Source: Pseudomonadota bacterium
Lineage (GTDB): Bacteria > Pseudomonadota > Gammaproteobacteria > Steroidobacterales > Steroidobacteraceae
Length of the DNA: 54,670 nt
Reading direction: 5' to 3'
NCBI GenBank assembly: GCA_016713725.1
Contig: JADJOO010000011.1
Coordinates: 1-54,670 of the forward strand
The notes under the pieces are model-generated. The model saw only the letters and a program-made list of their open reading frames with translations. It did not search any database and was not told the DNA's origin. A program made the translations under genes and the position numbers. This document shows, in pieces, positions 18,691-27,246 of the stretch. Position 1 is the first letter of the stretch. Every line of letters begins with the position of its first letter.

Positions 18691-20013
18691 ATGTCGATTG
18701 ATAACCTGCTGCTGATCTCGGTCGGCCTGTTGCTCGTCCTGCTGAACGGATTCTTCGTCGCAGCCGAGTTCGCGATCGTCAAGCTGCGGCGTACCCAGGC
18801 CGAGGAACTCGCCAAGACCCATGGCCTGCGTGGGCGCGTGCTGCGAACTGTACGCACCCACCTGGATGCCTATCTCTCCGCTTGCCAGCTAGGCATCACG
18901 CTGGCTTCCCTCGGTCTTGGCTGGATCGGCGAACCCGCCTTCGCCCGCCTGATCGAGCCGGTACTGGCATTGGCCAATATCACCGACCCGAAAGTCGTCC
19001 GCAGCATCGCATTCGCATTCGCGTTCGGGCTCATCTCGTTCCTGCACATCGTGGTTGGCGAACTTGCGCCGAAGTCGCTGGCGATCCGGCGCGCCGAGAC
19101 GGTGTCCCTCAACACCGCGCTGCCTTTGTACGTCTTCTACTGGGTGATGTATCCCTTCATCCACGTGCTGAACGGGGCGGCGAACATCCTCTTGCGCGGG
19201 CTGGGCGTTGAGCTGGCATCGGAGGGTGACGAGGCGCATTCGGTCGACGAATTGCGCACCGTGCTGCGCGCGAGCCATCACCACGGCGAGCTGGGTGCGA
19301 TTGAAACCCAGATTCTCACGCGCGGCCTCGATCTCGGCGACCTTGTCGTCGGCGACGTGATGCGTCCTCTCGCGGAACTGGTCTGGATCGGGCTCGACAC
19401 GTCGATCGACGACGTGCTCACCGAAGTCCGCACCTCGCGCTATACCCGCTACCCGGTTCGCGATCCGGAGACGCATCGATTCGTCGGCCTGCTGCACATC
19501 AAGGAACTGCTGACCAGGTCCGAGCGCCTGCGGGACATCCGCGACCTGCGCCCGTACCTTCGTACGCTGCCCCATGTCGATGAGCATCAGCAGCTGGAAT
19601 CGGCCCTGGCCGCGTTCCGGCGCGGCGATCCGCACTTCGCCATCGTCACCGACCCGCTCGGCACGGAAATCGGCTTCCTCACGTTCGAGCTCATCGTCGA
19701 GGCGCTGTTCGGGCCGGTGGAGGATGAGTTCTCGAAAACGAGTCCCGCGTGGCAGCGTGCTGATGACGGCAACCTGACCGGTGCAGGGAGCATGTCGCTG
19801 CTGAGCCTGGAGGAGGCACTCGGGGTCCTGGCGCCAGAGGTGGATGCAAACAGCGTCGGTGGCCTGGTCACCGAGACACTCGGGCGCATTCCAGTGGCCG
19901 GCGAGCGCATCACGTTTCCCGACTTCGAGATCGAAGTGCTGTCCATGGACGGTCCCCGCATCGACACGGTACGGGTTTCGCCTCGCGCGTCGGTCGACTA
20001 CGGCGAGCTCTGA
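18691..20013 (+). CDS. CorC/HlyC-type membrane protein (DUF21, CBS pair, CorC_HlyC)
   Basis: A 440-residue inner-membrane protein of the CNNM/CorB-CorC family, linked to Mg/Co efflux and once annotated as hemolysin. The DUF21 domain (about 1-190) has four hydrophobic helices with the family's GFFVAAEFAIVKLRR and SLGLGWIGEP motifs; two CBS domains (about 215-335) contain VMRPLAELVWI and FVGLLHIKELL; a C-terminal CorC_HlyC domain (about 355-435) ends the protein. A -10-like TACAAT at 18676-18681 lies only 9 bases before the ATG, suggesting a very short leader. The FNR-type box of the divergent operon is about 70 bases upstream and could influence this promoter too. Confidence 0.9.
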   Translation: MSIDNLLLISVGLLLVLLNGFFVAAEFAIVKLRRTQAEELAKTHGLRGRVLRTVRTHLDAYLSACQLGITLASLGLGWIGEPAFARLIEPVLALANITDPKVVRSIAFAFAFGLISFLHIVVGELAPKSLAIRRAETVSLNTALPLYVFYWVMYPFIHVLNGAANILLRGLGVELASEGDEAHSVDELRTVLRASHHHGELGAIETQILTRGLDLGDLVVGDVMRPLAELVWIGLDTSIDDVLTEVRTSRYTRYPVRDPETHRFVGLLHIKELLTRSERLRDIRDLRPYLRTLPHVDEHQQLESALAAFRRGDPHFAIVTDPLGTEIGFLTFELIVEALFGPVEDEFSKTSPAWQRADDGNLTGAGSMSLLSLEEALGVLAPEVDANSVGGLVTETLGRIPVAGERITFPDFEIEVLSMDGPRIDTVRVSPRASVDYGEL

Positions 20014-20027
20014 CGCCGCAGGCGTGT

Positions 20028-20741
20028 TCAATAGGCGCTTTGCAGTGCTTCGCTCACGAGTGTCTGCAGTTGCTGCAGGCCAAAACTCGGCATGGGGCGT
20101 CCGTTGACGAAGTATTCCGGCGTCGCAGTGACTTTCAGCGCCATGGCATCGTTGCGGTCCTGCTCCATGCGCTGCGCGACCTCGGGTGAATTCATGTCCA
20201 CCCTGAGTTGCTCGATATTCAATCCCACGCCGGCAACTGCCTGCAGGACCAGGTCCGGCTGGACGGTGTGATGGGGCGCCCAGTGCGCCTGCGATGCCAG
20301 CAGCGCTTCCAGCGTCGGCAGGTACTTGTCCTGCTTGCGGCTCGCCTCCAGGAGTTTCACCGCGTAGTCGGAGCCTTCGTGGAACGCGACGTGTCGAATC
20401 GACAGGCGGATCCTGTTCGGGTCCCCGGCCATCATCTGCTTCACCAGCGGGAAGAACTGCGCACAGGTTTCACACGCAGGATCGATGAATTCGACGATAT
20501 GCACCCTGGCGGCAGCGTCGCCGAGCATGGGCGAATGGAGGCTCGCGAGCGGGTCAGGGTTGCCGACAGTCGTGACCTGCGACGACTGCGGCCGATCGCC
20601 CTTGAACAGCAGAGTCCCCACCACGACGGCAAGCAGCACGGCCACAATGACGCCGATGACGATACCCCTGCGATTGGGTAGGCTCGCCTGCGGATCCTGG
20701 CGTTCCGCGCTCGTGCGGTTTCTCTGGGACTTTCGGCTCAT
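20028..20741 (-). CDS. DsbA/DsbG-like thiol oxidoreductase with N-terminal anchor
   Basis: A 237-residue periplasmic protein held by one N-terminal helix (about 26-46, GIVIGVIVAVLLAVVVG). The thioredoxin fold carries the active site CETC in FIDPACETCAQFF and the cis-Pro strand with TATPEYFVNG. It should exchange disulfides or act on a dedicated partner; no DsbB/DsbD gene is adjacent. The ATG at 20741 starts the lysine/arginine-rich cytoplasmic stub. It ends 15 bases from the convergent CorC-like gene, with a weak 5-bp hairpin (20013-20025) between them. Confidence 0.85.
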   Translation of the reverse strand: MSRKSQRNRTSAERQDPQASLPNRRGIVIGVIVAVLLAVVVGTLLFKGDRPQSSQVTTVGNPDPLASLHSPMLGDAAARVHIVEFIDPACETCAQFFPLVKQMMAGDPNRIRLSIRHVAFHEGSDYAVKLLEASRKQDKYLPTLEALLASQAHWAPHHTVQPDLVLQAVAGVGLNIEQLRVDMNSPEVAQRMEQDRNDAMALKVTATPEYFVNGRPMPSFGLQQLQTLVSEALQSAY

Positions 20742-20824
20742 CGTGGACTCCAGTTGCGAGCTGTGAACAGCGATTGAAATGGCTCGGGCGGGTCCGCAGG
20801 CCAGCAGGCCCGCCCGGCCGGAAA

Positions 20825-21283
20825 TTACTTCTTCGGCTGGTCTCCGCCAGACCAACTCAGGAACTGCCAGCGGCCGTTCTCCCTGACCAGCACGTCAGTG
20901 TAGTTGCCGGTCACCATCTCCCGTTCTTTCTTGAAGTTCTCGCGCGCAATCAGATAGTTGTACTGCACTACGGCGACGTCTCCCGTCACCGTGATCGAGA
21001 TCGGAAAAAGCTCCTGCTCGAGGACGGTGCTGTTCTCAGCTGCGTACCGGCCCCACCGCTTGAGCGAGTCCTTGCCGCGGGGCATCGGGTCGCCGGTCTC
21101 CCAGTACCTCAGGTTTGGATGCACCAGCGTGTCGATCCAGCTCAGATCCTCGGCCGCAGCCATCTTCCATTGCTGCTCCTCGAGGTTCCAGATCTCTTTC
21201 TGTTCCGTATTCCACGTCTGCGCCGCGGCCGTTCCGGCGAAGCCACAAACGCAGATCATCGACATGACGATTCGACTGAACAT
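20825..21283 (-). CDS. Secreted SnoaL/DUF4440-like (NTF2-fold) protein
   Basis: A 152-residue protein with a signal peptide cut near AAAQ. The mature part has the cone-shaped NTF2-like pattern (helix with EIWNLEEQQWKMAAAED, then DTLVHPNLRYW and strands ending in VRENGRWQFLSW). Members of this group bind small ligands or act as isomerases, but no specific function can be given. The ATG at 21283 follows AGGGG by about 10 bases. Upstream on the plus strand a separate gene is divergent. Confidence 0.75.
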   Translation of the reverse strand: MFSRIVMSMICVCGFAGTAAAQTWNTEQKEIWNLEEQQWKMAAAEDLSWIDTLVHPNLRYWETGDPMPRGKDSLKRWGRYAAENSTVLEQELFPISITVTGDVAVVQYNYLIARENFKKEREMVTGNYTDVLVRENGRWQFLSWSGGDQPKK

Positions 21284-21462
21284 GGCTTTTTTCCCCTGGA
21301 TGATGTTTTCCAAATTACCCACGCACGAACCGTGCAGCGGGCAATGGCGACACGCTACGCCTGTTGCATTGGCAAGCCAATGTTGGATCATGCTGGCCAT
21401 GCCTGGCACATCGGGAACGGTGGGCAGGCGCAGTCCAGTCACCCTGCCAACGGAGGACGCGT

Positions 21463-21954
21463 ATGAACTTGCAGGACTGGGGCTCGATAGGCGAGGTCGT
21501 CGGAGCGCTGGCTGTCGTCGTCACCCTGATCTACCTCGCCAAGCAGATCGGCCAGAACACTCATGCGATGGACGAGGCGCGCAAGCTCGCGCTCGCGCAG
21601 ACGTACCAGATGCGTTCCGATGCCTTGCAGGCCATGCTGGTGCACGCTGCCGACTCGGAGTACATCGGACCGATCATCATCAAGCTGACGGAGCTCGGCT
21701 ATCCGGAGGATGTCAACGCGCTGAACGAGTTGACCGATGCAGAACGGCGACGATTCAGGATGTGGCAGATTGCCCAGCAGACTCACTGGGACAACATGCA
21801 CTACCAGTTCCAGCAGGGTTATCTCGACGAGGAGTACTACGAGGACGCGTTCAAGGACCGCGTGGTGAGACTTGCGCCGACGTGGAAGGCGCTGGGCTTG
21901 ACCAGCGGGCGCCGGAGCTTCTTCGCTGAGATCGATCGCTTGTCGCGGCAATGA
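21463..21954 (+). CDS. Conserved hypothetical protein with one N-terminal membrane helix
   Basis: A 163-residue protein: a short start (MNLQDWGSIGEVVGAL), one hydrophobic helix (about 9-27, VVGALAVVVTLIYLAKQI) followed by QNTHAMDEARK, then a mainly helical cytoplasmic part rich in Trp, Gln and acidic residues. The same helix-plus-QIRQNT pattern is widespread in gammaproteobacterial proteins of unknown role. CGGAGGA at 21451-21457 is a strong ribosome site 5 bases from the ATG at 21463. No function is assigned. Confidence 0.7.
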   Translation: MNLQDWGSIGEVVGALAVVVTLIYLAKQIGQNTHAMDEARKLALAQTYQMRSDALQAMLVHAADSEYIGPIIIKLTELGYPEDVNALNELTDAERRRFRMWQIAQQTHWDNMHYQFQQGYLDEEYYEDAFKDRVVRLAPTWKALGLTSGRRSFFAEIDRLSRQ

Positions 21955-21960
21955 GTGGTC

Positions 21961-21980
21961 GGTGCCGCGTGGGCGGCACC
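21961..21980 (+). terminator. 8-bp hairpin after the hypothetical gene
   Basis: Perfect stem GGTGCCGC/GCGGCACC with a GTGG loop, beginning 6 bases after the stop at 21954 and between two convergent genes. It lacks a strong T tract but could stop transcription from either side. Confidence 0.5.
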
Positions 21981-22010
21981 TTGGACCGTCTTGCCCCATG
22001 CTCGCGAAAG

Positions 22011-22622
22011 CTACTGAAAGCGGGGAGGCCGCGCAGCAATCTTGCCTGGCCGGTCCACGCCCAGTTTGACGCGCAGGAATTCCATGAACGCGCGACATTT
22101 CGCCGGCAGCCAGCGAATCGGCGTACTGGCTGGTTCCAGCGGGGCGTAAGGCATCAGCAGCATCAGGCCGAGGTACACGAGGACCATCGCTCCGCCCGTG
22201 CCGAGCAGCAGCAGGACGGAGATGACTCGCAACAGCGTCACGTCCAGCTGGAAATACCGTGCCAGTCCCAGGCACACGCCGCTGATCACGGCGCCTTCGC
22301 TGACCTGCTGCAGCACCCGCGGTGACGCCTCGTGCGGTGGCTGCGGCCACGCGGACCCGTTCCCAGGCGCCTGCACGGACCCGATCTCCTCGAGTGCCGG
22401 CTCGAGTTCGGCCAGCGTCACGAGGGATTGTCCCGCACGCATGCGACGCGTGCACTGGTCGGCCACGGCCTGCTCCAGGTCGCCCAGGATCTCCTGCGGA
22501 TCGGGGTCACCCTCGAGCAGGCTCGCCGACTCGGCGAGGTACCGTTCGAGACGCACGTTCGCCGCCTCGTCGAACTGAAGAACGCTGCGATTGAGACGGA
22601 CGGTGGTTGAAATGCGTTGCAT
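22011..22622 (-). CDS. PspC-domain membrane protein
   Basis: A 203-residue protein. The N-terminal half is soluble and acidic (EEIGSVQ, ILGDLEQAVAD) and resembles the leader part of other long PspC proteins. The PspC domain (about 110-165) reads GAVISGVCLGLARYFQLDVTLLRVI with a hydrophobic helix (VLLLLGTGGAMVLVYLGLML) after it; a basic tail follows. PspC-domain proteins sense or relay envelope stress. It sits 3 bases behind a PadR-type regulator gene, a frequent pairing in which the regulator controls both. Confidence 0.85.
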   Translation of the reverse strand: MQRISTTVRLNRSVLQFDEAANVRLERYLAESASLLEGDPDPQEILGDLEQAVADQCTRRMRAGQSLVTLAELEPALEEIGSVQAPGNGSAWPQPPHEASPRVLQQVSEGAVISGVCLGLARYFQLDVTLLRVISVLLLLGTGGAMVLVYLGLMLLMPYAPLEPASTPIRWLPAKCRAFMEFLRVKLGVDRPGKIAARPPRFQ

Positions 22623-22625
22623 GGT

Positions 22626-22949
22626 TCAGTGTCCAAAGTTCGCGATCGTGCGGTTGATCAGGTTCCAGTACTCGTCCAGCTCCGCGAGCTGTGTCCGGCC
22701 GGCGTCCGTGAGCCGATAGTACTTACGCGGTGGCCCCGCGTCTGATTCCTGCCACTCGTAATGCACCAGGTCCTCGCGTCGCAACTTGCTGAGCAGGGGA
22801 TAGAGCGTGCCTTCCTGCGTGGCGAATTCCGTGCCGGCGAGACTGCGCAGGATTTCCGGCACATAGATGCTTTTCGCACCCACGATCTTCAACACGAGGA
22901 ATTCCAGGAGACCCTTACGGATTGGAGCAAGCTTGGATTCTGCAGCCAT
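22626..22949 (-). CDS. PadR-family transcriptional regulator
   Basis: A 107-residue winged-helix protein: KGLLEFLVLKIVGAKSIYVPEI (first helices), EGTLYPLLSKLRREDLVHYEW (recognition helix and wing) and GPPRKYYRLTDAGRTQL (wing), all standard for PadR. Only a short C-terminal helix remains after the wing, as in the PadR-s2 type. The effector is unknown. It is the first gene of a two-gene operon with the PspC gene and very likely controls its own promoter. Confidence 0.9.
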   Translation of the reverse strand: MAAESKLAPIRKGLLEFLVLKIVGAKSIYVPEILRSLAGTEFATQEGTLYPLLSKLRREDLVHYEWQESDAGPPRKYYRLTDAGRTQLAELDEYWNLINRTIANFGH

Positions 22950-22957
22950 AATTTGTT

Positions 22958-22986
22958 AAAACGGTACCTTGTCACAAAACAGTACT
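22958..22986 (-). promoter_or_regulatory. Candidate PadR operator: two RGTACY direct repeats
   Basis: Two copies of the 10-mer AAAACRGTAC (plus-strand 22958 and 22976) are spaced exactly 18 bases apart, each containing a 6-bp palindrome (GGTACC, AGTACT). They lie 9-37 bases in front of the PadR start codon in unusually AT-rich DNA for this window, where the promoter must be. Binding by the encoded PadR protein is inference. Confidence 0.5.
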
Positions 22987-23137
22987 TGCTTTAGGGCCGC
23001 CCGTCAAGTCGTTCGTCTCTCCGGTCATTGCGGTGATCGCCGACACTGCACCCACTGCCCAGGCCCGTCATGGTTGAGCCGTCGCGGGTCACCGGGCCTA
23101 CTATGTGTCTGCGTCGCAGCACTCGCCGAGGTCCCGC

Positions 23138-24031
23138 ATGAACATTTTCGAACAGCAGAAAGAGAAGGTCCGAACGCAGCCGGGCTTCATTGCCGCGCTG
23201 GACCAGAGCGGCGGCAGCACGCCCAAGGCGTTGCGACTGTACGGAGTCCCGGAAGGAAGCTGGTCCGGCGACGCCGGGATGATGGATCTCATTCATGCGA
23301 TGCGCACCCGCATCATCACGAGTCCCAGTTTCAGCGGTGACCGGGTTTTGGCCGCCATCCTTTTTGAAGACACCATGGACCGGGACGTCCTCGGCCGGCC
23401 GACGGCGCAATACCTCTGGGAGGTCAAGCAGGTCGTGCCGATTCTCAAAGTCGACAAGGGCCTCGAAGCGGAGGCGAACGGCGTGCAGCTGATGAAGCCG
23501 ATGCCGGATCTCGACCAGCTGCTTTCGCGCGCGAAAGCCAAGGGCATCTTTGGCACCAAGATGCGCTCGGTCATCAAGCAGGGAAATGCGGCGGGGATTC
23601 GTGCCGTGGTGGACCAGCAGTTCGCAGTCGCCGGACAGATCATCGCCGCGGGTCTCGTGCCGATCATTGAGCCCGAAGTCGACATCCAGTGCCCGGACAA
23701 GGCCGCCGCGGAAGACCTGTTGAAGGCCGCGATCATGGCTCGGCTGGAGGCGTTGCCGTCCGGCCAGCAAGTCATGCTCAAGCTGACGCTGCCGAACCAG
23801 GACAATCTCTACGCCGCGTGCATCGCCCACCCGCGTGTGCTGAAGGTCGTGGCCCTGTCGGGCGGGTATTCACGCGAGGAGGCGAATGCGCGCCTGGCTC
23901 GCCAGCACAACATGGTTGCCAGCTTCTCCCGGGCATTGACCGAGGGACTGACGGCCCAGCAATCGGACGCCGAATTCAACGCCGCGCTTGACCGCGCCAT
24001 CGAGAGCATTTACCAGGCCTCGAATACCTGA
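23138..24031 (+). CDS. fda: Class I fructose-bisphosphate aldolase
   Basis: A 297-residue cytoplasmic enzyme splitting fructose-1,6-bisphosphate into dihydroxyacetone phosphate and glyceraldehyde-3-phosphate, or the reverse in gluconeogenesis. It is the metal-independent Schiff-base type: AALDQSGGSTPKAL near the N-terminus, VPILKVDKGL, the EPEVDI strand and MLKLTLP (candidate Schiff-base Lys) are present, and LSGGYSREEAN binds phosphate. Length fits the bacterial monomeric class I form. The ATG at 23138 is chosen for the family start MNIFEQQ. Neighbours are unrelated. Confidence 0.93.
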   Translation: MNIFEQQKEKVRTQPGFIAALDQSGGSTPKALRLYGVPEGSWSGDAGMMDLIHAMRTRIITSPSFSGDRVLAAILFEDTMDRDVLGRPTAQYLWEVKQVVPILKVDKGLEAEANGVQLMKPMPDLDQLLSRAKAKGIFGTKMRSVIKQGNAAGIRAVVDQQFAVAGQIIAAGLVPIIEPEVDIQCPDKAAAEDLLKAAIMARLEALPSGQQVMLKLTLPNQDNLYAACIAHPRVLKVVALSGGYSREEANARLARQHNMVASFSRALTEGLTAQQSDAEFNAALDRAIESIYQASNT

Positions 24032-24057
24032 GTAGAGCCGCTGCCTGGGGAGCGCGA

Positions 24058-25899
24058 ATGCTGGGCAGGTTGTCCGACCGCGTGCTCTCATGGATTGACT
24101 CGAGCCTGGCGGCATTCGGCCACGGCTTCGTTCTCGCGTGGACCAAAGTAGAGCGCAGTTACCGGCGCCCGTTATCGCAAGTCGCGTTGCGGTTGAAGTT
24201 CGCGTTCTATCCTTTGCTCGCGATCGGCGCGATCGCCTGGCTCGCGTGGGACTGGAGTCACGCCCGCTCGCTCAACTCGGCCGAGGATGCGATCTTCGAT
24301 CTCGTAGTGCAGTGGCGCCCGTTCGAGCCGCAACCTTCCGGCCGCGTGGTCGTGGTCGAAATCGACGAGTGCTCGATCGAGTATTTCCGCGGGCGCGACG
24401 AAGGCGGCTGGCCGTGGAGCCGGCAACGGCACGCGGATCTGCTCGACCAGCTCGATCGCACCGGGGTACGCGCGGTCGGCTACGACGTGCTGTTCGTCGA
24501 TCGCTCGTCCGAAGATCCCGTCGGCGACGAAACCCTGGAAGCCATGGCCAGGGGCGGTGCAGGCCGGTTCATATTCAGTTCCACGCGATTGCATCCAGAC
24601 TACGACGAGGGTTCGCCGTTGCGGGCGTCGCAAGCCCCTGCGGCGTTTCCGCTGCAGCGACATCCACTGGATGACCCGCGGGTCGCCTTGCTGTTGCCGT
24701 ATGGCGAGGAGATGACCCGCTTCAGCGGGATAGCCAATGTCACTCGCAATGCAGACGGCGTACTTCGCGACATTCCGCTGCGCGAAACCGTGGGTGACTG
24801 GGCCTTGCCGTCGCTGCCGTTGCGACTGGCGACGACCGCCGCGGGGCGAACGCCTGGCGACTTCGCCGCCGTGGTGCGACCGAACTGGCGACAGGACACG
24901 CGGTTGCCGCGCATCAGCGCCGCCGACATCTTGACGGGCCAGCCTGTCTGTCGCGATGCGAAGACCACGCCGCCTGCCCTGAAGGGTCGGTTGGTGCTGG
25001 TGGGTTATACGGCTTCCGGACTCAATGATTCCAAACCCACCCCCGTCGATCCCGTCATGCCGGGCGTCGAGGTCATGGCCGAGGCGACGGAAGCGCTGAT
25101 CGCCGGCAGCGCCATTCGGGCGCCGCCAGCGTGGCTCAAGTACGTCATTTCCGTGCTGCTTGCCACGCTGACCGCATTCGCCTTTTACCGCGGCGAACCG
25201 ACCACCGACATCGACTCGGTCTTCGTCGCTGCCAACGTGACGATGTTGACTGCCGCTTTCGTCGGGCTCACATTCTTCGGGTTCTTCTTCGACGTCTTCG
25301 CCAGCATCGGCTTTGTCAGCCTGATCTTCGGCCTGTGTCGCCTGTATGCCGGCATACAGCGTGGGCGCGCGGTGGGCAATGGCGACTTCCTGCCGGAGTT
25401 CGCGCCGGGCCAGGTCTGCTGGCTGGCGATCGCGCGCTTGCGCTTCGTGCCCGACGTGCATCTTGATACCAGGGCCGCGGCGCGACGGCGACGCGAATAC
25501 CGCCGCCGGTTGCGACGCTTCCTGTATGCCGGAAGCGACGCGGTCATGCTGGAGGGAGTGGTGGAGCGCAAGAGCTGGCTGCACGAAGCCCTCGACGACT
25601 TGATGGTGCTGGTGTGGCACGGCGAAAGCGAGGCGTCGGCTCGTGCTGCCGCCAGGCACGATCTCGCCAGGCTCGAACGGCAACTGGCCGAATACGACGC
25701 GCGATCGCCCGACGACGGCAGCGTGCGACTGGCATTCGCTTGTGCTGAGATCGACGATGGCGTCGACGACAGCGATCGCGGCGAGCGCCGGCGCCTGCGA
25801 GACCTGCTCGGCCAGGTCGTGGCTGCCCCGAGCGAATCGCCGTTGGCGCGGCGAACCGTGTTCTTCGATACTGCGGATGTGTCGTCGGGAGGCTCGTGA
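24058..25899 (+). CDS. CHASE2-domain membrane protein with degenerate cyclase-like C-terminus
   Basis: A 613-residue protein. An N-terminal helix (about 45-65) leads into a periplasmic CHASE2 sensor domain (about 85-355) with VVVVEIDECSIEYFG-like text, WPWSR and LVGYTASGLND, followed by three membrane helices (about 358-375, 388-415, 416-432). CHASE2 proteins usually end in a nucleotide cyclase or kinase. Here the cytoplasmic part (about 450-610) shows a faint class III cyclase pattern (VCWLAIARLRF, then DDLMVLVWHG and an Ala/Arg helix) but lacks the metal-binding Asp residues, so catalysis is not expected. The stop overlaps the next ATG, so it is coupled to an M48 protease gene. Confidence 0.78.
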   Translation: MLGRLSDRVLSWIDSSLAAFGHGFVLAWTKVERSYRRPLSQVALRLKFAFYPLLAIGAIAWLAWDWSHARSLNSAEDAIFDLVVQWRPFEPQPSGRVVVVEIDECSIEYFRGRDEGGWPWSRQRHADLLDQLDRTGVRAVGYDVLFVDRSSEDPVGDETLEAMARGGAGRFIFSSTRLHPDYDEGSPLRASQAPAAFPLQRHPLDDPRVALLLPYGEEMTRFSGIANVTRNADGVLRDIPLRETVGDWALPSLPLRLATTAAGRTPGDFAAVVRPNWRQDTRLPRISAADILTGQPVCRDAKTTPPALKGRLVLVGYTASGLNDSKPTPVDPVMPGVEVMAEATEALIAGSAIRAPPAWLKYVISVLLATLTAFAFYRGEPTTDIDSVFVAANVTMLTAAFVGLTFFGFFFDVFASIGFVSLIFGLCRLYAGIQRGRAVGNGDFLPEFAPGQVCWLAIARLRFVPDVHLDTRAAARRRREYRRRLRRFLYAGSDAVMLEGVVERKSWLHEALDDLMVLVWHGESEASARAAARHDLARLERQLAEYDARSPDDGSVRLAFACAEIDDGVDDSDRGERRRLRDLLGQVVAAPSESPLARRTVFFDTADVSSGGS

Positions 25900-27230
25900 T
25901 GCGCAGCATTCCATTCATTCTTTCGGCGGCCGCACTGCTCGCGTCGGTCGTGAATGCCGCGGAGTTGCCGGCCGTCGTGCACAAGCCCACCGCCGACGTC
26001 TATGAGCAGCCCAGGTTTGACTCGCCAAAGGTGGCGACGTTGCAGCGCGACACGGCAGTCAGGATTTCCGCGCAGCAGGGCCTGTGGTACCAGTTGCTGC
26101 TGTCCGCCGAAACGCCGGGTTTCGTGCGCGTCAATGACGTGCGCGTGACCTATGCCGGCACCGAGGATGGCGAGACCAACCTGCGCGTGCTGATGGGCGG
26201 CAAGGCCGGCAAGGGGCGCGTCACCGAAACCGCCGGCGTGCGTGGCATCGAGGAAAGTGACTTGAAGTCGGCAGCATTGGACCAGGGGCAACTGAACGCG
26301 ATGGTCGGTCATCGGGTCGATGCGTCCGCTGCCGCCGCGCATGCCGCCGAGCAGGGCTGGCAGGCGACGGGTGTGGCCTATGCCGGTGAGGCCAGGCCCG
26401 TCAAGAAGTCCGGGAAAGCGCCGGCGGATTCCGCAGCTTCGAAAACGGAGCTGGCGAAGTCCATGGGCGGCCTGCTCGGGTCATTCGGCGTCAACGTCGG
26501 CACGAAGCTGGACACGGCTGCCAAGGTGGCGCCGAAGTCCGAGGACGAGCTGGGCGCGGAGGAGATCGCACTCGGTCCGGAAATCGCCGGCCGCATTCTT
26601 GGTGCGCGTCCATTGTGGAACGATGCGGATGCGCAACAACGAATCAATCTGGTCGGACGCTGGGTTGCCTCGCAGACGAGTCGTCCCGAGCTGCCATGGA
26701 CCTTTGGCGTGATCGACACACCTGAAGTCAACGCATTCGCGGCACCGGGCGGTTTCATCCTGGTGACGCGCGGCCTGTACGAGCTGCTGGCGTCAGATAG
26801 CGAGCTGGCGGCCGTCCTGGGGCACGAAATCAGTCACTGCGTGCAGCGCGATCACTACAAGGTGATCCACAAGCAGGAACTGGCGACGGTCGGCAAGGAC
26901 CAGGCCGTGAAAAATGTCACCGTCGGCAACGACACTGTCGCCGGCGGCTACGCCAGGCGTTACGCCGAGAAAAACGGCGCAGCCATCATGCTGACATCGC
27001 TGGATCGCGAGGCCGAGTACCGCTCGGACGAAGCTGCCGGGTTTTATCTTGCCCGTGCCGGCATGAATCCACTGACGCTGTACGCCGTCCTGCAGAAACT
27101 CACCGCACTCGGCAGCGAGTCGGCGAGCCTGGCGCAACTTTACAAGACACACCCGCCGCTGGACGCGCGGCTCGATCGCATCGATCAGCGCGGCCTTGGG
27201 GCGCTGGCAACGTACGCGACGCGGGAATGA
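25899..27230 (+). CDS. Secreted SH3-domain M48 family metalloprotease
   Basis: A 443-residue exported protein with a signal peptide (cut near VNAAE). A bacterial SH3-like domain (about 20-85) is followed by a basic linker and an M48 zinc protease domain (about 210-430) with LGHEISHCVQRDH (HExxH zinc site) and the third ligand Glu in LDREAEYRSDEAAG. Such periplasmic BepA/LoiP-like enzymes degrade or refold outer-membrane proteins. It overlaps the CHASE2 gene by one base; a GTG at 25896 is a possible alternative start. Residues ANAFAAPGG (here VNAFAAPGGFILV) are the usual M48 substrate strand. Confidence 0.9.
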   Translation: MRSIPFILSAAALLASVVNAAELPAVVHKPTADVYEQPRFDSPKVATLQRDTAVRISAQQGLWYQLLLSAETPGFVRVNDVRVTYAGTEDGETNLRVLMGGKAGKGRVTETAGVRGIEESDLKSAALDQGQLNAMVGHRVDASAAAAHAAEQGWQATGVAYAGEARPVKKSGKAPADSAASKTELAKSMGGLLGSFGVNVGTKLDTAAKVAPKSEDELGAEEIALGPEIAGRILGARPLWNDADAQQRINLVGRWVASQTSRPELPWTFGVIDTPEVNAFAAPGGFILVTRGLYELLASDSELAAVLGHEISHCVQRDHYKVIHKQELATVGKDQAVKNVTVGNDTVAGGYARRYAEKNGAAIMLTSLDREAEYRSDEAAGFYLARAGMNPLTLYAVLQKLTALGSESASLAQLYKTHPPLDARLDRIDQRGLGALATYATRE

Positions 27231-27246
27231 GTCAGTCTCGCCGCGT

